Source: Thinopyrum elongatum (lineage: Eukaryota; Streptophyta; Magnoliopsida; Poales; Poaceae). From it: DNA of 64,000 bases. The stretch is taken from contig CM022303.1 in the NCBI GenBank assembly GCA_011799875.1, positions 298,356,362-298,420,361 on the forward strand, in the 5' to 3' direction. Made by a program: the position numbers and the translations under genes. Positions within the stretch are counted from its first letter, which is position 1; the number at the start of each line of letters is the position of its first letter. Under the pieces are notes generated by a model, which was not told the DNA's origin, did no database searches, and saw only the letters and a program-made list of their open reading frames with translations. Positions 58,262-64,000 of the stretch are shown in pieces.

Positions 58262-61032
58262 TTTCTTCCTCTCCCTCCTCTCCCTCTTCTTCCTCTTCGT
58301 CCCCGGTTTCCTCGTCCACGGCCAGTCACGAAGGTGGGACAATTAGTGTCCCTGTGGCCAAATTCATTGCATAGAATGCATTGAATAGTTGGCCCTCCGG
58401 CTTCAGATTCATCCATATCATTCCGGATGCGCTGAGACTGACGTCTGCCTCTGCTTGTACGCATATTTCGTGGGTCCGGAATGTACTGCCTTTCAACAGG
58501 GTTAACAGTGGTGAAGTTACCCATTGATTGAAATCCGTGCAACTCACCTGTCCAGGTATTGACCACGGACTCTTTCAGGAAATATGGAGACACGAAAGAG
58601 ATTGCGTCAAGTCCTAGCTGCCCGCAAGCAGCAAGTACATGAGAACAAGGTAGATGAAGCAACTTCGGTTTGCTGCATGTGCACTCACACGTTGGCCTGA
58701 CTTCATTGCCAATTTTCACCTCATGCGTCAACACCTGATTTCCACATCCGAATTTGTTGTTAGCTAATCGGACCTCAAACCTTCTTTCTTGATTTCCGAT
58801 GGGGACTACAGTGTGAGTCCTAGCTTTCCGCATCTTATCATTCATGTACTTCATAACCCTTTCGCAATAACGTGTGTTCGGGTTGTTTGTGATATGCAAC
58901 TCTGCTGCTTGTCGTCTATCTCTGAAATACTTCACCGTGCCATAGAAAATACCCTCAACGATTGCTGTCAGTGGCAAAGCATGATTTCCTCTGAGGATAA
59001 AGTTATAAGTTTCAGCTAGGTTGGTAGTCATGACACCATACCTTGCTCCATGTGTGTCATGCAGCAAAGACCACCTCTCCAGAGGCTCATGCTCTATCCA
59101 CTGCTCAAATGTTTTAATCGTCCTGCCAAGCCTTCTCCTAGTACCAGGTGGGTCAAATCCTGGCAAATCACAAAGCCCAACAGGTTCTTCCTCCTCGGCC
59201 GCTGGTCCTGTTGCTAACTGTGCAGCTACTGCTTCTACATGTGCCCTCACAGCTGCATCCCTTGCAGCTTTCCTGTCCCTAACATGTCTCAGAGTGCACA
59301 CATTAAGTCTCTCACGTATCTTCATGTACTTCCATTCCTGGTTCTGCTTGCAGAGTTTTTTGAATAGATTCATAAGGTTCTTATTTCTGAACTGCGAGAA
59401 GAAATTGGCCCCCAGGTGACGCATGCACCAACGGCTCTGCAGGTCCTGCCATGGAGTTGGCTCATCAGGCCCAGGGTTTGTCAGTGTCCTTATCGCACTC
59501 AGTATACCTGCATGCCTGTCATGAAGGATGCACACATTCGGCTTATCCTTCACAACTGCTATTTTCAGTTGCCTGAAGAACCAAGTCCAACTTTCAGTAT
59601 TCTCGCTCTCCACAAAAGCAAATGCTAGTGGGACTACTTGATTTTGACCGTCTTGACCAATGGCGGTGAGGATCTGACCCTTGTACTTGCCAGTGAGAAA
59701 TGTGCCATCTACACATAGCACCGGTCTACAATGACTGAAAGCTTCGATGCATACACCGAAAGAGAAGAACAATCGATGCAGCACCATCACAGTTGGGAAC
59801 TCCGGCATGGCCAAGTCTTGGATGTCAACATAGGTGCCTGCATTCCGGTACTGCAGTGTGCGGAGGAGACGGACAACACAGTCATATGCATCGAAATACG
59901 AACCAAATCTCTTCTCAAGCGCCATGTGCTTAGCCCTCCAGGCCTTGCCATAAGAAATTCTGTAACTGAACCTGACGAAGACTTTTGTCTGGATAGCCTT
60001 CACTTCCATCGCTTTGCTCTCCACTATCTCGCTGTAAAGCAATCGAGCAATAAGCGTGGACAAAAGGTTACCATGATCTTGAGGGATATACGGAATAACA
60101 CATGTGTGCTGTACGAAGTCACTGATCACCCAACTTACACCATACTTTGGGAGATAGCCATGCACCCTAGCGGGACAATCATCGTTCTTGCATACCATTG
60201 TCAAAAATTTCTGACTAGACACGGCAGCTCTCAAAACCCTTTGCGTGGACATTGCCCACTGAGTGATTGCATCCTTCAGAGCTTCCTTGTTGGGGTACAT
60301 ACCACCCGTAGCAATGTTGTTCTGGTGATATTGCCAGGCAGAATCATGGCCATCATTCACGGTCATTGCAGATGAGAAGTCATGATTCCAAGCTGCAGGA
60401 TTAGGCACCACCTCTATGTTCTCATCTTCATCCGACTCATCGGAATTATCAGCATGAACAATATCAACATCTGTATCTTCATCTTCCATCAGGTTTTGCA
60501 TTTGGCCATCTACCTCGTCAGCATCAGCCTGGCCAACGTCATAACCATCAGCATTTCCTCCTTCTACCTGACTACTCTGCCCTGATTCGTGGCCATTATA
60601 TCCATCATTTAACGGATCATCTAACATAGATAAATGTATCCCTGCACTGCTCTGGCCAGGATCATAACCACCCTCGCCTTCAGGGGCACTGACCTCCTTC
60701 ATGACAGGAAGCACCAAGGCGCAAGGATTTACTATCCTTTTTGCACATCCTTGCAGCCATCGCACCCACTGAGAGTCCCGCTCGATTGGCCTCAAATAAA
60801 AGAAAATGTTCGAACTTAACCGACTCCACAATGCATGAACACCGACGGTGTGAGTTTCAGTATTATACCCTAAACATCTTGTCAACCACTCTGTCAACTG
60901 ACTAACAGACCATGTTTGAGGGGCACTAATTGGCACCACTATGTTCTCGAACTCACTAAGACCAACTCCCAACTGATTTGTTTGGACAGTACCATGACCG
61001 TAGAAAAAAGTGAACTTCACTACATCTGACAT
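58258..61032 (-). CDS. MURA-type Mutator transposase, 924 aa, intact
   Basis: Domains in order: an N-terminal region with acidic stretch DEDTDVD and DESDEDE (about 183-206); a MuDR-type DNA-binding zinc domain (about 245-312: ITQWAMSTQRVLRAA, C281, C286, HTC at 309-311); the MULE transposase core (about 435-545) with D442 (CVDGTF), D505 (LHDRHAGI) and a candidate third acid E674 (NLAETYN); a SWIM zinc finger C784-x-C786...C796-x-H798; a zinc knuckle C885-C888-H893-C898; and an RG-rich tail. It catalyses excision and insertion of the element and acts in the nucleus. The single long exon has no stops or frameshifts. It is convergent with the E2F-driven small ORF and shares a strand with the PMD gene. 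Confidence 0.93.
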   Translation of the reverse strand: MSDVVKFTFFYGHGTVQTNQLGVGLSEFENIVVPISAPQTWSVSQLTEWLTRCLGYNTETHTVGVHALWSRLSSNIFFYLRPIERDSQWVRWLQGCAKRIVNPCALVLPVMKEVSAPEGEGGYDPGQSSAGIHLSMLDDPLNDGYNGHESGQSSQVEGGNADGYDVGQADADEVDGQMQNLMEDEDTDVDIVHADNSDESDEDENIEVVPNPAAWNHDFSSAMTVNDGHDSAWQYHQNNIATGGMYPNKEALKDAITQWAMSTQRVLRAAVSSQKFLTMVCKNDDCPARVHGYLPKYGVSWVISDFVQHTCVIPYIPQDHGNLLSTLIARLLYSEIVESKAMEVKAIQTKVFVRFSYRISYGKAWRAKHMALEKRFGSYFDAYDCVVRLLRTLQYRNAGTYVDIQDLAMPEFPTVMVLHRLFFSFGVCIEAFSHCRPVLCVDGTFLTGKYKGQILTAIGQDGQNQVVPLAFAFVESENTESWTWFFRQLKIAVVKDKPNVCILHDRHAGILSAIRTLTNPGPDEPTPWQDLQSRWCMRHLGANFFSQFRNKNLMNLFKKLCKQNQEWKYMKIRERLNVCTLRHVRDRKAARDAAVRAHVEAVAAQLATGPAAEEEEPVGLCDLPGFDPPGTRRRLGRTIKTFEQWIEHEPLERWSLLHDTHGARYGVMTTNLAETYNFILRGNHALPLTAIVEGIFYGTVKYFRDRRQAAELHITNNPNTRYCERVMKYMNDKMRKARTHTVVPIGNQERRFEVRLANNKFGCGNQVLTHEVKIGNEVRPTCECTCSKPKLLHLPCSHVLAACGQLGLDAISFVSPYFLKESVVNTWTGELHGFQSMGNFTTVNPVERQYIPDPRNMRTSRGRRQSQRIRNDMDESEAGGPTIQCILCNEFGHRDTNCPTFVTGRGRGNRGRRGRRGRGGRGRN

Positions 61033-61560
61033 ATCTGCCGACCTAAAATATTCAACATGGAGAACTATTCAGCAGCAAGTCAAACTTATAATATATTATG
61101 GGATATTATCGGTGCACTTAAAAATATTCATAAACTGAAATATCAGACATCTAAAAATATTCCGGAATATTACCGGTCAACTAAATATTAATAGACAACT
61201 CTACATTACCGGACGCCTACGTATTACCGGTCACCTAAATATTACCGGACACCTAAATATTAAAAGACAACTATATATTATCGGACGCCTAAATAATAAC
61301 GGACACCTAAATATTAAAGGACAACTCTACATTACCAGACGCCTATATATTACCGGTCACCTAAATATTAACAGACAACTATATATTATCGGACGCCTAA
61401 ATATTAACGGACACGTACATACTTGACAACAAAATATTTTCGGACCAACTAAATATGTTAAGATATATTACCGAACCAACTAGAAAATCGCACAAGTAAT
61501 ATGATACACAAAATGTAACTTGTATTATACCCTTCAACCGTGCGAAGAAACGACGAACGA
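61033..61560. repeat. Degenerate tandem array, CCGG..CACCTAAATATTA units
   Basis: Between about 61140 and 61440, about ten short units alternate of the type TACCGGTCACCTAAATATTA, TATCGGACGCCTAAATA and ACAGACAACTATATATT, forming a higher-order period of about 60-120 bp. This lies just upstream of the MURA start, in its promoter or 5' UTR region. Confidence 0.7.
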
Positions 61561-61584
61561 CGACCCTCAATCACCGGAGAGCAG

Positions 61585-61680
61585 CACCCCCTCCTCCACG
61601 TGCAGCACCCCCTCCTCCACCACCTCCACCTCCACCACCTCCACCTCCACCTCCACCTCCACCACCTCCACCTCCTCTTA
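61585..61680. repeat. CCTCCAC/CCACCT microsatellite
   Basis: A run of CCTCCA and CACCTC hexamers. On the minus strand it reads as a Gly-rich frame, an artefact of the repeat. Confidence 0.85.
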
Positions 61681-62099
61681 AAAAATGCTCACCCCAACCA
61701 CCACGAGCTATCCCATCGCGAGATCGAGGTCTTCCTTGCCTCCTCCTACCCTCTACAATGCAACTACGGTGGAAAACGAGAAAGAAATCGGCTAGAAAAT
61801 GGGTATTAATTCGGTGTAGTTTCGGGTTAGAGAAGAGTAGAAAAGAAGAAAGGTGGAAGAAGGAAAGAGGGAGGAGGAAGAAGGAGCCCCGTGGGCTTAA
61901 CAGGTCCCTGTCGGCCTTGAGTAGGCCGACTGGAGCCTTTCGGCCTTGGCTAAGCCGACAGGATGCCAGCCTGGCCGAGTGACGCGGCCCGGCCAATGGT
62001 TGGCTGCCACGCGGCAGAACTGACACTTGTCGGCTCCTTATAGGACGACAAGGTCCAGTCGGCTTTGAGGAGGCCGATTAGTCCAGGCGGTGTAGGCTA

Positions 62100-62190
62100 G
62101 GCCGACGGTGTATTATTTTTGAAAATTACTCAAACTGCGTATTATTTTTCAAATTTATTAAAAAAAATGTATTATTTAAAAAAAATTAGC
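62100..62190. repeat. MULE right terminal inverted repeat
   Basis: Complement of the left TIR, ending ...AAAAAAAATTAGC, followed by the TGGTTTTCA duplication. Confidence 0.93.
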
Positions 62191-62532
62191 TGGTTTTCAT
62201 GCTCTATGCAGGCTAGAATTGCTGGATATGCAGTCTCAGGTGGCGGCCGTGGCATCGAGAGAGTAGATATATCTGTTGATGGGGGTAAAACATGGGTCGA
62301 GGCTCGTCGATATCAGAAAAGCAATGTGCCATACGTCTCTGATGGAGCTCAAAGCGACAAGTGGTCATGGGTTCTATTTGAGGCTACATTGGACATACCA
62401 CCAAATGCCGAGATAGTAGCTAAGGCGGTAAGTCAAATGGTACATTACTGTTTTACTCTTTTTTGCTTAGATTAATAACTCTAAAAATGAGCCTTGTGGA
62501 CAACAGGTAGACTCGGCCGCAAACATCAAACT
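62191..62532 (+). pseudogene. Partial sulfite oxidase duplicate, exons 11 and 12 part
   Basis: The end of intron 10 is followed by full exon 11 (62213-62428, 72 codons, open: [20 protein letters not shown]...PPNAEIVAKA with a GTAAGT donor) and the first ~27 bases of exon 12 (VDSAANIKL). A retrotransposon LTR cuts in at 62533. Splice sites and reading frame are retained, with a handful of substitutions relative to the intact gene (for example EARRYQK here against EADRYQK there). Confidence 0.9.
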
Positions 62533-63086
62533 TGTTGGGGATGTAACCCCGAGGTGTGATCCGCCCAGGAGGGGCCGGGTTACATTGTTGGCGACTCAAT
62601 ATGAAGAAAGCCCAAGTAGGTCCAGGAAGATGAACTATGAACACTGGTGGCGGTTTACAAGGTAGGCTTGCTGAAGGCCCAGGACCTGGTAGTAGAATCG
62701 TGACGCGGAAGGTGTGAGCCGCCACGATGGCGACTTGCCCACAAGGCAGGGCGACTTGGAAACCGAGTTGGTCACGTTGTGTGATCCGACTTGGACTCTT
62801 GTAAGCTCAGGGCCTTGACCTGTGTATATAAAGGCGAGACCCTGCGGCGGGTTAACTTAAGAAACAATTGATCGAGAGCTAGGTTAAGTGATTTCGCTCC
62901 CTTGTAATCGATATTCAAGCTATAGTCAACAAAAGCAGGAGTAGGCTTTTACCTCGTTGTGAGGGGCCGAACCTGGGTAAACCTTGTGTCTTTTGTCCCG
63001 TTTAACCCCTTCGAGCTAACCAATATCGCGATGGCTCCACATCTAAGTCCTTTCACGAGGGCATCTGCCGTGATAAAACCATGACA
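62533..63086 (+). repeat. 5' LTR of third LTR retrotransposon
   Basis: The 554-bp LTR starts TGTTGGGGATGTAACC and ends CCATGACA, with a TATA box, TATATAAA, at 62825-62832. Confidence 0.85.
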
Positions 63087-63088
63087 GT

Positions 63089-63106
63089 TGGCGCCCACCG
63101 TGGGGC
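63089..63106 (+). promoter_or_regulatory. Primer-binding site (TGGCGCC type)
   Basis: TGGCGCCCACCGTGGGGC, two bases inside the LTR. TGGCGCC begins Lys-type and related tRNA primer sites in retroelements and differs from the iMet sites of the other elements here. Confidence 0.75.
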
Positions 63107-63174
63107 CCGAGCACGGTGGTTTCGAGTTCTTGAAGGGCAATTTTCCAGGGATCGAAGGACATGCCGTGAGCCGG

Positions 63175-63910
63175 ATGACTAAGAGTCGCCGCGGCAAGCT
63201 CTACATCAACAATGCTGGCTGGGGCTCCGAGGCCGACTCAATCGAGTACGGGTACCGGGTCCCCTTTGGCGGAATTCACGTCTTCATTGGCAAGATCGGC
63301 GAGTCAGAGTCTGAGCCGGACATCAGCACCGACATCGTCGAGTCAGCTCGGCGTGCGCGACCCGCCAGGTTTCAACCCGGCCGGAAGCACGTTTTCGTTG
63401 GTTTCATGCAAGGCATGGAGCTTGAGGAAGGTTCCGAATCTGGAGGAGAGACGCCCATCTACTCAGGTGATGAGTCCTCAACCAGAGAGACGGAATCCAT
63501 CTATCAGCTTCAAGACGGCGGGCTTGGGGGCTACTCCGATGGCAACAGTATTCCGGATCCCTATGAACCGCCTTCCAGGGTTGCAATCTTCATGGCTGGC
63601 ACTGGGCCGGCTCTCAACACGTCAACAGCGGCGGCTCAGTTCGTCCGCCGGCTTAAGTTTTATCTGAACTCTTGGGCACTTTGACAACCCTGTTGGCAAC
63701 ATAGGTCACTACGGCAAATCAAGCACAGCATAACGCAGAAGTTGCGAAGGTACGTGATGAGGTGGCCAAGGCTCAGGAAGAGCTTAATGCAGAGAACGCC
63801 AGGATGGCAGAGGAACGAGCCCAGATGGATGCTGAGTCACAACGCATCAGGGCGGAGGCTTTTCGCTTAAGTTTGGATCAAAACGTTTCTAATGCTATTT
63901 TTTGAAGGAG
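63175..63910 (+). pseudogene. Gag-like 5' ORF of third retrotransposon, frameshifted
   Basis: The likely start is MTKSRRGKLYINNAGWGSEA at 63175, open to 63684. An indel then shifts the frame, and a charged, Ala/Glu-rich coiled-coil stretch follows (EVAKVRDEVAKAQEELNAEN) with one TAG before it and a TGA at about 63903. Proteins of this kind form the N-terminal part of gag in several Triticeae Gypsy families. I cannot name the family. Confidence 0.6.
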
Positions 63911-64000
63911 GTATCAAACCCACTTGCCTTTGCAGTATGAGGCGCGGAACCTTTTCAACACACCTGGGGCAGTGCCAAGTAACCCGCCAGGCACAGCCCG

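Larger units (their letters stand above)
53960..62190 (-). mobile_element. Complete Mutator-like element (MULE), 8.2 kb
   Basis: Long terminal inverted repeats (53960-54047 and 62100-62190) start GCTAATTTTTTTTAAATAAT. They are flanked by a perfect 9-bp target duplication, TGGTTTTCA (53951-53959 and 62191-62199), the length typical of Mutator. Cargo: an E2F-site-rich array and small ORF (+), a plant-mobile-domain gene remnant (-), an intact MURA-type transposase (-), and several short tandem arrays. It lies in intron 10 of the SO duplicate. The intact transposase, TIRs and TSD suggest a recent and possibly autonomous element. Confidence 0.95.
62533..64000 (+). mobile_element. Third LTR retrotransposon (Gypsy-like), truncated by window end
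   Basis: The LTR is 62533-63086, followed by a primer-binding site and a gag-like region in the + direction. It inserted in exon 12 of the SO duplicate. The 3' part lies beyond the window. Confidence 0.8.

Overview
The window looks like an intergenic-rich stretch of a large grass genome, most likely a Triticeae species such as wheat, Aegilops or barley. The reasons are multi-layer nested LTR retrotransposons with perfect target-site duplications, a DUF1618 gene family that is typical of grasses, Stowaway-type MITE ends (CTCCCTCCGTTC...) and GC-rich cereal-style exons. No tool was run. All boundaries below were read by eye from LTR ends, target-site duplications (TSDs), splice signals and reading frames.

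Layout. 1-2551 is the truncated tail of a long (over 4 kb) Gypsy LTR. 2552-4190 holds a decayed Gypsy protease fragment and AT-rich degenerate repeats. 4192-6138 is a broken DUF1618 gene. 6423-28897 is a Copia element (TSD AAATC) lying in the last exon of a decayed RluA-type pseudouridine synthase gene; the rest of that gene is at 28903-29770. Inside the Copia element sits a non-autonomous Gypsy element (11078-27153), and inside one of its LTRs sits a solo LTR (20488-24725, TSD CCGTT). 31438-32795 and 47273-47770 are the two halves of a second, truncated Copia element, split by a composite Gypsy element (32801-47267, TSD AAATA) that carries gag-pol and an extra ORF.

48140-53111 is the one apparently intact host gene: a 12-exon, 397-codon plant sulfite oxidase on the + strand. 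Directly downstream is a partial tandem duplicate of its last three exons (53571-62532). Its intron holds a complete 8.2-kb Mutator-like element (53960-62190, 9-bp TSD) and its last exon is cut by a third LTR retrotransposon (62533 to the window end).

Most noteworthy: (1) the MULE carries a dense array of E2F-type sites (twelve exact TTTCCCGCC) with CCAAT motifs, followed by a TATA box and a small ORF, next to an intact MURA transposase and a plant-mobile-domain gene; (2) all the roughly 4.2-kb Gypsy LTR copies carry two acidic mini-exons with matching splice phases and only in-frame length differences, suggesting a spliced gene living inside an LTR; (3) the Gypsy element encodes a 256-aa protein upstream of gag with a dsRNA-binding-domain-like pattern; (4) the composite Gypsy is best explained by nesting plus inter-element LTR recombination.
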